Assembly: GCF_016107285.1 (NCBI RefSeq)
Contig: NZ_RCVQ01000005.1
Coordinates: forward strand, 1-64,000
Direction: 5' to 3'
Origin: Roseomonas sp. KE0001
Lineage (GTDB): Bacteria > Pseudomonadota > Alphaproteobacteria > Acetobacterales > Acetobacteraceae
Length of the DNA stretch: 64,000 bases
Shown here: positions 33,637 to 41,940 of the stretch, in pieces
Numbering within the stretch: the first letter of the stretch is position 1
How the letters are laid out: each line of letters opens with the position of its first letter
Made by a program: the position numbers and the translations under genes
The notes under the pieces: generated by a model
Databases searched by the model: none
What the model saw: the letters and a program-made list of their open reading frames with translations, nothing else
What the model was told of the DNA's origin: nothing

Positions 33637-36600
33637 ATGGGTTGCCATGTGGGATGGGGCCTCGGCCATGCACGCTGGCTTCTCGCGGCCGGGCTTGGAC
33701 TGCTGGCCTGGTCGCCAGGCCGCGTTCAGGCGCAGACCGCCGCCTGCGAGCGGGAGATCACCGCCGATGTCGTGGCGCTGGACCAGGCCATCGAGTTCAA
33801 CCGCTACGGCGCACATCATCCCGGCTACATGATCTATGCCTTGCGGGGCGACGTGCAGGCCCGCGATGGCGGCCAGTCCCTCAGCCCCGGCCGGGTAATG
33901 CTGCGCGAGGACAAGCGCCCCCGTCCGCTGGTGCTGCGCGTCAATCTCGGCGATTGCCTGACCATCAATTTCCAGAACCTCCTGAACGCCTCGCCGCTTT
34001 CCGTGCCCGGCGTATCGGTGGATCAGCCCGCCACCCGTGCCGCGGGCCTGCATGTCGCCGGGCTGAACTACATGCGCAGCATGGCGGATGACGGGGCCAA
34101 TGTCGGCGCCAACGTCTCCAGCTTGGTGCCGCCCGGCGGCTCCACCGTCTATCGGCTGCAGGCATCGCGGGAGGGTATCTTCGGATTCTACAACCCGGCC
34201 GTGATGGTCAGCGGCGAGAGCAATATCGGCGCCTTCGCGCTCGGCATGTTTGGTGCCGTGGCGGTGCAGCCGAAAGGCGCCGAATGGTATCGCAGCCAGA
34301 CCACCCGGCAGGAGCTGGAACTGGCGACGCGGCGCGACGCGGCGGGCGCGCCCGGCCGGCTCTCCACCGGCCACCCGGATATCGACTATGCCGCCGTCTA
34401 CCCGCAGGGGCACCGCCTCGCCGGGCGCCCGATCCTGGCGATGCTGCAGAACAACAAGATCGTGCATGGCGACACCAACGCCATCATCACCGGCCCGGGC
34501 CGCGGCCGCTTCCCCGCCGGGACCTACGCCGCCAATCCCGTGCTGGAGCCGAACAGGACGCTCGCCCAGGGCCAGACCGAGGAGGGCCTTTCCTCCGGCA
34601 CGCGCGACCGGCGGGAGCCCTATCGCGAGTTCGTGCTGAACTTCCATGACGAGGTGAAGTCAATCCAGGCCTTCGCCGAGTTCGAGCAGGCCGAGCTGGG
34701 CCACACGCTGCACAGCGTCCGGGATTCGTTCGGCATCAACTACGGCATCACCGGCGCCGGCTCGCAGATCCTGGCCAACCGGTTCGGCGTCGGCCCGACG
34801 GCGCAATGCGCGGAGTGCAAGTACGAGGAGTTCTTCCTCTCCTCCTGGGCCGGCGGCGATCCCGCCCTGCTGGTTGATGTGCCGGCCAACGCGCAGCTCG
34901 GTCCCGACAACCGCCGCAACCCCGCCGCGCCGAGCTCGACGCGCGCGCTCTATCCCGACGATCCGTCCAATACCTTCAGCAGCTACCTCGGCGACCGCGT
35001 CGTCATGCGCAACCTGCACTTCGGCAAGGAGGCGCATATCTTCCACCTGCATGCGCATCAGTGGCTCTACAACCCGGACCAGCCGGGCTCGGCCTATCTC
35101 GACAGCCAGCTGATCGCCCCCGGCTCCGGCTATACCTACGAGATCGCCTTCAATGGCTCGGGCAACCGGAACCAGACGGTGGGCGACAGCATCTTCCACT
35201 GCCATCTCTATCCGCACTTCGCCCAGGGCATGTGGGGCCTGTGGCGCGTGCACGATGTCTTCGAGGCCGGCACCGAGCTGGATTCCGAGGGCCGCGCCGC
35301 GCCGCTCTCCCGCGCCCTGCCGGATGGCGAGGTCGCCGCCGGCACGGCCATCCCGGCGATCATTCCCCTGCCGACCATGGCGCTGGCGCCGTTGCCCGCG
35401 CCGGTGCATATCGCGGCCGGTCAGGCGGTGCTGCCGGCCGGCACGGAGGTGGCGGACAATGCCGGCTTTCCCTTCTTCGTCCCCGGCAAGTCGGGGCACC
35501 GCCCGCCGCGCCCGCCGCTGGACGTGATCGACGATGGTGGGCTCCGGCGCCACATCGTGACCGGCGGCGAGGCGGTCGCGCAGCTGACCCGGCATGATCT
35601 CGACAAGGTCAGCGAGGCGCTCGAGATCCGCTGGCTGAACGAGGCGGGCGAGGCGCCGGAGCGGGCGGCGATGGCCTTCCACGCCCGCCGCGCCCATGCC
35701 AGCGTGACCCCGGAAGGCACGCCGCGCGCCTTCGTCACCAATGGCCGCCCCGCCGTGCGCGGCGCGCCCTATGCCGATCCCTGCGTGCTGGACGATGGCC
35801 GCCCCGCCCCGGGTGCCGCGGATCTGCGCGTCTACAAGGTGGCCGCCGTGCAGAAGCGGCTGATCCTGAATCGCGCCGGCTGGCACTTCCCGCAGGGCCG
35901 CCTGCTGGCGCTCTGGAACGACGTGCAGGCCACGCTCGATGGCACCCGCGCGCCGGAGCCGCTGGTGATGCGCGCGACGACGAATGAATGCATCGAGGTG
36001 CACCACACCAACCTGATCCCCTCGGTCAACGAGCTGGACGATTTCCAGGTCCGCACCCCGACCGACATCGTGGGCCAACACATCCATCTGGTGAAGTTCG
36101 ACGTCACCAGCTCGGACGGGTCCGGCAACGGCTGGAACTACGAGGATGGCACCATGGCCCCCGCAGAGGTGCGCGAACGGGTCCATGCCATCCGGCACCA
36201 CTATGCCTGCGCCGATGCCGACGAGGTCGGCAACTGCCCGAAGGCGCGCGCGCATCCGGTGCTCGGCGCCGGGCCGAACAATGCCTGGCTCGGCGCGCAG
36301 ACCACGGTGCAGCGCTGGTTCGCCGATCCGATCACCAACCAGTCCGGCAAGGACAACACGCTCCGCACCGTCTTCACGCACGACCATTTCGGCCCCTCCA
36401 CGCATCAGCAGAACGGCCTCTACGCCGCGCTGGTGGTGGCGCCCCAGGGCACGGAGTGGCGCCATCCGGAGACCAACACGCGGCTGAACGCGCGGCAGCG
36501 CCAGGATGGCGGCCCGACCAGCTGGATGGCGAATGTCATCACGCCGGATCCGGCCGATTCCTATCGCGAGTTCGTTCTGCAGATCGCCGACTTCGTCAGC

Positions 36601-38814
36601 GCCTACGAGAAGGACGGCGGTCTGGACTCGCAGGGCCGCACGGTGGCCGACCCGCGCCGCGTCATCAATCCGCCGCATCGCCAGCGCCTTGGCCTGCCCT
36701 ATCTCCAGGAGCGGCCCAGCGTCTGTCCCGGCGGCGGCGCGCCGCCCTGCCCGGAGGCGATCTCCGCCAAGGACACCGGCACCTTCGCCGTCAACTACCG
36801 CAACGAACCCCTGGCGCTCCGGCTCTACGATCCCAATGCCCCGCGCGCCGATGGCGGGCGTGGCGGGCAGGCCAGCGGCCGGGCCGGCGACCCTTCCTAT
36901 GCCTTCCGCTCGGACGTGGTCCGCGCCATGCCGGACATGAACAGCCAGCCGGGCAGCATCCCGCCGCTCACCGCCGACGTGCAGCCCGGTGATCCCTTCA
37001 CCCCGCTGCTGCGCGCCTATCGCCGCGACCGCGTGCAGGTGCGGATGATGGCCGGCGCGCATGAGGAGCCGCATGCCATCCATTTCAGCGGCCTGCGCTG
37101 GCTGCTGAACAGCAACGACCCGAACTCCGGCTGGCGCGCGGCGCATCTGCAGGCGATCTCGGAGCATTTCGAGTTCGATGTGCCGGTGGTCGCGCCCGAG
37201 GGCGATATCGGTCCCTTCACCGACCATCTCTACAGCGCCTCCGCCAGCGCGGAGGGCTACTGGCACGGCGCCTGGGGCCTGCTGCGCGCCTATGAGTACC
37301 GGCGCGGCGACCTGCGGCCGCTGCCGAACAACACGCCGCCGACCAATCCGCGCAACCAGCGCCTCAACAACGGCGAGACGGTGCAGCTCGGCGTCAGCGG
37401 CCAGGTCAACAACCTGCCGAACTTCAACGGCGTCTGCCCGGTCGGCGCGCCGATGCGGCGCTACGCGGTCTCCGCCGTCGCCGCCAGCCAGGCGATCGGC
37501 AGCCAGGGCATCGTCTACAACAGCCGGGCCGGCAACTATGCCGGGCAGCGCGGCCCGATCACCGATCCGACCGGCGCCTTCTATGTGCTCGACAGTGATC
37601 TCAGCGGCGGCAAGCTGAAGGCCGGCGTGCCGGTCGAGCCGCTGCTGCTGCGCGCCGCCGCCGGCGACTGCGTCGAGGTGACGCTGACCAACCGCCTGCC
37701 CGCCGACTGGGCGGACCAGGTCGTGGCCCCGGCCAACCAGGGCTTCTACATGTTTCCCCTCGTCGTCGAGCGCTTCAACGCCAACCAGCTGAAGCCCTCG
37801 ATGGAGGTCGGCCTCAACCCGCAGCTTCTGGCCACCGACGTCACCCGCAATGACGGGCTGAACCTCGGCCTCAACCGGACGCGCCCGAATGCGGTGCGGC
37901 CCGTCAAGCAGACCGTGGCGCCGGGGGACAGCACGACCTACCGCTGGTATGCCGGCCTGCTGACCCTCTCCGCCACCAACGACATCATCGCGACGCCCGT
38001 CGAGTTCGGCGCGCTGAACCTGATGCCGTCCGACAAGCTGCGCCACAGCAGCAAGGGGCTGGTCGCCGGCATGGTGGTGCTGCCGCAGGGGTCGAGCTGG
38101 GTGGTGGACAGCACGACGCGCCTGGCCGCCACGGTCACCATGCCGGGCGGTCGGCAGTTCCGCGACTTCGCGCTGATCTTCCAGGACGACCTCAACCTGC
38201 GCGCCAGCGGCCGGCCGGTCTGTCCCGTGGGCGCCGCCGAGCCGCAGGGGCCGGAGGATGAGGACGAGGTGCCGGAGAGCATCACCTCGATGGGATGCAA
38301 GGGCCTCAGCGACTCGATCGATGCCGGCAATGTCGCGGTGAACTACCGCACCGAGCCGATGTGGCTGCGCGTCGGTCATGCGCCCGGCGAGAATCCGGGC
38401 ATCACCCGGCGCCTGAACTACGCCAATGCCCTGTCCAACGCCCAGGTGGGCGGCAACCCCAACACGCCGGTCTTCACCGCCCGGACCGGGCAGGAGGTGC
38501 GCTTCCGCCTGCTGCAGCCCGGCGGGCATGAGCGGTCGGGCGTCTTCACCCTGCACGGGCACAACTGGTCGATGCTGCCCTATGCCGCCGGCACGGTGCC
38601 GTCGCAGCGGATCGAGGGCGTCCGCGGCAAGCCGGGCTACGCGCCCTCGCCGGCGACCGGCACGCGCGACGCGCTGGCGCCGACGCTGCACTACAACATC
38701 GTGGTGGAGCAGGCGGGCGGTCCCGCCGGCGTGCCGGGCGATTACCTCTTCCGCAACCAGATGCCGGATGTCTTCGACGGCGGCGTCTGGGGCCTGCTGC
38801 GGGTGAGCCGCTGA
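33637..38814 (+). CDS. Very large multicopper oxidase (MofA/McoA-like)
   Basis: About 1725 residues with a Sec-type signal peptide (RWLLAAGLGLLAWSPGRVQA/QT). Copper-site motifs: HIFHLHAH (His467-474) with HCHLYPHFAQGM (521-532), which supplies type 1 ligands; HIH (815-817) with HDHFGPSTH (915-923); HEEPHAIH (1142-1149); and a later HGH (1640-1642). Repeated cupredoxin-like units show as recurring GDCLTINF / GDCVEVTL / NECIEVHH strands. Size and layout resemble the large oxidases MofA and McoA linked to Mn(II) oxidation; the substrate here is not proven. ATG 33637 is chosen because GGAGGG lies just upstream; ATG 33625 is an alternative. It begins a tightly packed operon reaching gspC. Confidence 0.85.
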   Translation: MGCHVGWGLGHARWLLAAGLGLLAWSPGRVQAQTAACEREITADVVALDQAIEFNRYGAHHPGYMIYALRGDVQARDGGQSLSPGRVMLREDKRPRPLVLRVNLGDCLTINFQNLLNASPLSVPGVSVDQPATRAAGLHVAGLNYMRSMADDGANVGANVSSLVPPGGSTVYRLQASREGIFGFYNPAVMVSGESNIGAFALGMFGAVAVQPKGAEWYRSQTTRQELELATRRDAAGAPGRLSTGHPDIDYAAVYPQGHRLAGRPILAMLQNNKIVHGDTNAIITGPGRGRFPAGTYAANPVLEPNRTLAQGQTEEGLSSGTRDRREPYREFVLNFHDEVKSIQAFAEFEQAELGHTLHSVRDSFGINYGITGAGSQILANRFGVGPTAQCAECKYEEFFLSSWAGGDPALLVDVPANAQLGPDNRRNPAAPSSTRALYPDDPSNTFSSYLGDRVVMRNLHFGKEAHIFHLHAHQWLYNPDQPGSAYLDSQLIAPGSGYTYEIAFNGSGNRNQTVGDSIFHCHLYPHFAQGMWGLWRVHDVFEAGTELDSEGRAAPLSRALPDGEVAAGTAIPAIIPLPTMALAPLPAPVHIAAGQAVLPAGTEVADNAGFPFFVPGKSGHRPPRPPLDVIDDGGLRRHIVTGGEAVAQLTRHDLDKVSEALEIRWLNEAGEAPERAAMAFHARRAHASVTPEGTPRAFVTNGRPAVRGAPYADPCVLDDGRPAPGAADLRVYKVAAVQKRLILNRAGWHFPQGRLLALWNDVQATLDGTRAPEPLVMRATTNECIEVHHTNLIPSVNELDDFQVRTPTDIVGQHIHLVKFDVTSSDGSGNGWNYEDGTMAPAEVRERVHAIRHHYACADADEVGNCPKARAHPVLGAGPNNAWLGAQTTVQRWFADPITNQSGKDNTLRTVFTHDHFGPSTHQQNGLYAALVVAPQGTEWRHPETNTRLNARQRQDGGPTSWMANVITPDPADSYREFVLQIADFVSAYEKDGGLDSQGRTVADPRRVINPPHRQRLGLPYLQERPSVCPGGGAPPCPEAISAKDTGTFAVNYRNEPLALRLYDPNAPRADGGRGGQASGRAGDPSYAFRSDVVRAMPDMNSQPGSIPPLTADVQPGDPFTPLLRAYRRDRVQVRMMAGAHEEPHAIHFSGLRWLLNSNDPNSGWRAAHLQAISEHFEFDVPVVAPEGDIGPFTDHLYSASASAEGYWHGAWGLLRAYEYRRGDLRPLPNNTPPTNPRNQRLNNGETVQLGVSGQVNNLPNFNGVCPVGAPMRRYAVSAVAASQAIGSQGIVYNSRAGNYAGQRGPITDPTGAFYVLDSDLSGGKLKAGVPVEPLLLRAAAGDCVEVTLTNRLPADWADQVVAPANQGFYMFPLVVERFNANQLKPSMEVGLNPQLLATDVTRNDGLNLGLNRTRPNAVRPVKQTVAPGDSTTYRWYAGLLTLSATNDIIATPVEFGALNLMPSDKLRHSSKGLVAGMVVLPQGSSWVVDSTTRLAATVTMPGGRQFRDFALIFQDDLNLRASGRPVCPVGAAEPQGPEDEDEVPESITSMGCKGLSDSIDAGNVAVNYRTEPMWLRVGHAPGENPGITRRLNYANALSNAQVGGNPNTPVFTARTGQEVRFRLLQPGGHERSGVFTLHGHNWSMLPYAAGTVPSQRIEGVRGKPGYAPSPATGTRDALAPTLHYNIVVEQAGGPAGVPGDYLFRNQMPDVFDGGVWGLLRVSR

Positions 38815-40703
38815 TGCGGGGCCGGCTTCCCTGGGCGGCCCTGCTCGGGCTGCTGGCCGGCCCGGCCCTGGCGGAACCGACCCTGGCGGAACCGACCCAG
38901 ACGGATCCGGTCCGGTCCGGGGCCGCCGGGCAGCCCGTGGTCAGCCTCCGCCACGCCATGGGCGGTGCGGTGGCCCGGCTGGAGCTCCGGCCCGCCCCGG
39001 GGGAGGCGCTGGAGGCGGGACAGGCGCTGCTGCTGCGCCTGGAGCTGGCCGACGAGGATGGCCGGCCGCTGCGCGGGCTCCGGCCCGCCGCCTGGGCCGA
39101 GCGTGGCGGCGGCGGCATCGCCTGCCGCGACCGCGTGCGCGGCCTGCTGGAGAACCGCCTCGGCCGCCGCGCCGAGGTGAACTTCAATGCCTGGCACCTC
39201 GCCTATCTCGGCGACAACGGCGCCGTGCAGGTGCTCGACCCTGTCGGCGGCACCAGCCGCACGCGGCTGCTGGCGGCCCTGGCGCTCGGGGGCGAGGCCG
39301 GGGGCTGGGCGGCGGATGCGGCGGGCAACCGGATCTTCGCCAGCGTCCCGTCCCTCGGGGAGGTGGTGGAGATCGACACCCTGCGCTGGGTCGTGGCGCG
39401 GCACATCCCGGTGGGGGGCCGGCCGGCGAGGCTGGCGCTGGACGCCGCCACGCAGAGGCTCTGGGTGGGCCAGGATGGCGAGGCCGGGGCGACCGCCGAG
39501 GTGGCGCTGCTCGGGCTCGACACCGGCACCGTGCTGGCCCGCCTGCCGGTCGGGCCCGGGCCGCACGCCCTGGCGGCGCTCGGCCCCGGCCGCGCCCTGG
39601 CCGTCGGCACCGACGGGGCGATCAGCCTGGGCGCGGAGGGGGCCTCGCCGCTCCCCGGCCTCGGCGGCGGCTTCACCGAGGCGGCCCATTCCGCCCTGGC
39701 CCAGCTCTCCCTGCTGCTCGACGCCGCGGCCGGCCGCGTGCTGGCGCTCGACGCGGCGGGGCAGCCCGTCGGGCTGTGGACCGTCGCGCCGGGCGCCGCC
39801 GGCCTCTTCCCCGACCCCACCGGCCGGCTGCTCTTCATCCCCGAACCGGGGGAGGACCGCGTCACGGTGATCGACCTGGCGCGCCGCGCCGTGGCGCACC
39901 GCGTGCCGGTGCCCGGCGGGCCGCTGCGCCTCGGCTTCAGCGGCACCCAGGCCTATGTCCAGAGCCGCGAGGGGTCGAGCGTGACGCTGATCGCGCTCGG
40001 CAGCCTGGAGGAGGGCGGCACCCCGGCGCTCACCGGCATCGCCGCCGGCTCCGGCGCCCTCGAGGGCGGCGCGGCGCTGGGGCCGCTGGTGGTGGCGGCG
40101 CCGGGCCAGGAGGGCATGCTGATCGCCGAGCCGGACCAGCGGGTGGTGCATGTCTACATGGAGGGCATGGCCGCGCCCTCGGGCCTGCTTCGCGCGCCGC
40201 GCGGCCGGCCGCTGGCCCTGGCCGCCATCGACCACGCGCTGCGCGAGACGGCGCCTGGCCGCTACGAGACGCGCGCCGTGTTTCCTGGCCCCGGCCGCTA
40301 CATCCTGCCGGTGATGCTGCAGGGCGGCGACTTCCTGCACTGCTTCGAGGCCGATCTGGGCGAGGACAGGGCGCTGCCGCTCGCCCGCCGCCTCACCGTG
40401 GCGCCCCCCGAATCCGGTGACACCCTGCCGGCCGGGACTCCCTCGGCGCTGCGCCTGCGCCTCAGCGGGCCGGAGGACAGCCCGGCCTGGCGCAGCGCCC
40501 CCGACGCCTCCGTGCTGCTGACCCAGCTCTCCGGCCACTGGCAGGAGCGCCTGCCGCTGCGGCCGGTCGGCGATGGCCGCTACGAGGCGGAGGGCGTGAC
40601 GCCGCCGCGCCCAGGCCTGCTGCGGCTGCATCTCGTGGCGCCCTCCCTCGGCCTGGAGGCCGGCACGCTTCCTCCCCTCATGCTCAGGGCAGTGTCGCCA
40701 TGA
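38814..40703 (+). CDS. Secreted beta-propeller (YncE/YVTN-like) protein
   Basis: A 629-residue protein with a signal peptide (LLGLLAGPALA) followed by a small tandem LAEPT repeat. Residues about 130-400 hold YVTN/NHL-like propeller blades (VEIDTLRWVVARHIPVGG, LALDAATQRLWVGQDG, VTVIDLARRAVAHRVPVPGG). The rest resembles Ig-like beta domains. There are no obvious catalytic residues, although it contains a few Cys. Start and stop codons overlap those of its neighbours (TGATG at the oxidase, ATGA at the SCO gene), so it is co-translated with the multicopper oxidase and probably acts with it in the periplasm or outside. Exact role unknown. Confidence 0.78.
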   Translation: MRGRLPWAALLGLLAGPALAEPTLAEPTQTDPVRSGAAGQPVVSLRHAMGGAVARLELRPAPGEALEAGQALLLRLELADEDGRPLRGLRPAAWAERGGGGIACRDRVRGLLENRLGRRAEVNFNAWHLAYLGDNGAVQVLDPVGGTSRTRLLAALALGGEAGGWAADAAGNRIFASVPSLGEVVEIDTLRWVVARHIPVGGRPARLALDAATQRLWVGQDGEAGATAEVALLGLDTGTVLARLPVGPGPHALAALGPGRALAVGTDGAISLGAEGASPLPGLGGGFTEAAHSALAQLSLLLDAAAGRVLALDAAGQPVGLWTVAPGAAGLFPDPTGRLLFIPEPGEDRVTVIDLARRAVAHRVPVPGGPLRLGFSGTQAYVQSREGSSVTLIALGSLEEGGTPALTGIAAGSGALEGGAALGPLVVAAPGQEGMLIAEPDQRVVHVYMEGMAAPSGLLRAPRGRPLALAAIDHALRETAPGRYETRAVFPGPGRYILPVMLQGGDFLHCFEADLGEDRALPLARRLTVAPPESGDTLPAGTPSALRLRLSGPEDSPAWRSAPDASVLLTQLSGHWQERLPLRPVGDGRYEAEGVTPPRPGLLRLHLVAPSLGLEAGTLPPLMLRAVSP

Positions 40704-41320
40704 CGGACTCTCTCCCCCGCCCGCCCGGGCGGCGTGCCCTGCTCGGCCTCCTCGGCCTCTGCGCCGGCCTGCCCGCCGGCTCCGGCGCCACGGGCCTGGA
40801 GGCCGGCGCGGCGGAGGCGGGGCGGGTGCCCCGGCTGCGCGGCAGCCTGCCCGACGCCCTGGCGCTGGACGCGCAGGGCCGCCGCCGCCGTCTGGTCTCG
40901 CAGGTGCTGGCCGGCCGCGTCGTCGCCATCGACTTCGTGCTGACCGATTGCAGCGGCTTCTGCACCGCGATCTCCGCCGCCATGGCCGGGGCGCAGGACC
41001 TGTTGGGCCACCGGCTGGGCGGGGAGGTCGGGCTGCTCAGCCTGGCCCTCGATCCGCTGCGCGCCACCCCCGAGGAGCTGGCGCATTACGCCGAACGCTT
41101 CGAGGCCGGGCCGGGCTGGGATTTCGTCGCCCTTGGCTTCCAGCCGCTGGAGCAGGCGCTGCGGGCGCTCGGCGGGCCGGAAGCGGGCAGCGAGCATGCT
41201 CCCATGGTGGTGGTCCTGGATGCCCGCCGCGGCACGCTGCGCCGCGTGCTGGGACTGCCCACGCCCGAGGCCATCCTCGGCGCGGTGGAAGCGGCGTTGG
41301 CGGCGCGGAGGACGGCATGA
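40700..41320 (+). CDS. SCO1/SenC-family protein (first copy)
   Basis: A 206-residue thioredoxin-fold protein with an N-terminal export signal (RRALLGLLGLCAGLPAG). The SCO copper ligands are Cys84 and Cys88 in TDCSGFC and the conserved His166 in SEHAPMVVV. SCO proteins deliver copper to oxidases or keep Cys ligands reduced in the periplasm. Next to a giant copper oxidase, a metallation role is a natural inference. The gene overlaps both neighbours by 4 bp. Confidence 0.86.
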   Translation: MTDSLPRPPGRRALLGLLGLCAGLPAGSGATGLEAGAAEAGRVPRLRGSLPDALALDAQGRRRRLVSQVLAGRVVAIDFVLTDCSGFCTAISAAMAGAQDLLGHRLGGEVGLLSLALDPLRATPEELAHYAERFEAGPGWDFVALGFQPLEQALRALGGPEAGSEHAPMVVVLDARRGTLRRVLGLPTPEAILGAVEAALAARRTA

Positions 41321-41940
41321 GCCATACCCCGCCGGCCCTGCCGCGACGCGGCCTGCTGCTGGCCGCCCCGGCCCTGCTGCTCCGCCCCGCCACGTCCATG
41401 GCCACCACGCCGGAATGCGACGGGCGCGAGCGCGACTATTTCGGCAACCGCGTGCTGGTCGACCAGGATGGGCGGGACCGCCGCTTCTACGACGACGTCC
41501 TGCGCGGCCATTCGGTGCTGATCGGCTGGATCTTCACCAGCTGCCCCGATGCCTGCCCGCTGCTGGCGGCGCGCAGCCTCGCCATCGCCGAGGCCGCCCA
41601 GGAGGCCGGCGCGCGGCCGCGCATCCTGCACCTGACCACCGATCCGCGGCGCGACCAGCCGGCGCGGCTCAAGGCCTGGGCGGCCCGCTTCGGCGACTAC
41701 CCCGACTGGGTGCTGCTGACCGGCGCGCCGGCCGATCTCCGCCACGTGGCGCAGCGGCTGGGGCAGGCGGTGGACGAGGACCGGCCCGACCGCCACACCA
41801 CCTTGATGCTCGCCGGCCATGTCGCGGCGCGGCGCTGGGCGAAGCTGCGGCCCGATCTGCCGCCCGCCGCCGCCGGCCTGCAACTGGCCGAGCTGGCCGC
41901 CGCCGCGCCGCTGGTGGATGCCAGGGCATGTTCCGGCTGA
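41317..41940 (+). CDS. SCO1/SenC-family protein (second copy)
   Basis: A 207-residue protein with a Tat- or Sec-like leader (PRRGLLLAAPALLL), the SCO motif TSCPDAC (Cys76, Cys80) and the conserved His160 in DRHTTLML. It differs clearly from the SCO gene before it (CPDAC versus CSGFC), so the pair is not a recent duplication. Two SCO proteins in a row could split the work between copper transfer and thiol reduction. ATG 41317 overlaps the previous stop (ATGA). Confidence 0.86.
   Translation: MSHTPPALPRRGLLLAAPALLLRPATSMATTPECDGRERDYFGNRVLVDQDGRDRRFYDDVLRGHSVLIGWIFTSCPDACPLLAARSLAIAEAAQEAGARPRILHLTTDPRRDQPARLKAWAARFGDYPDWVLLTGAPADLRHVAQRLGQAVDEDRPDRHTTLMLAGHVAARRWAKLRPDLPPAAAGLQLAELAAAAPLVDARACSG

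Noticed and set aside
34660-38691. A 1343-codon minus-strand frame across the multicopper oxidase
   Set aside because: Antisense shadow: low-complexity Arg/His/Ala composition, while plus has copper motifs and a signal peptide.
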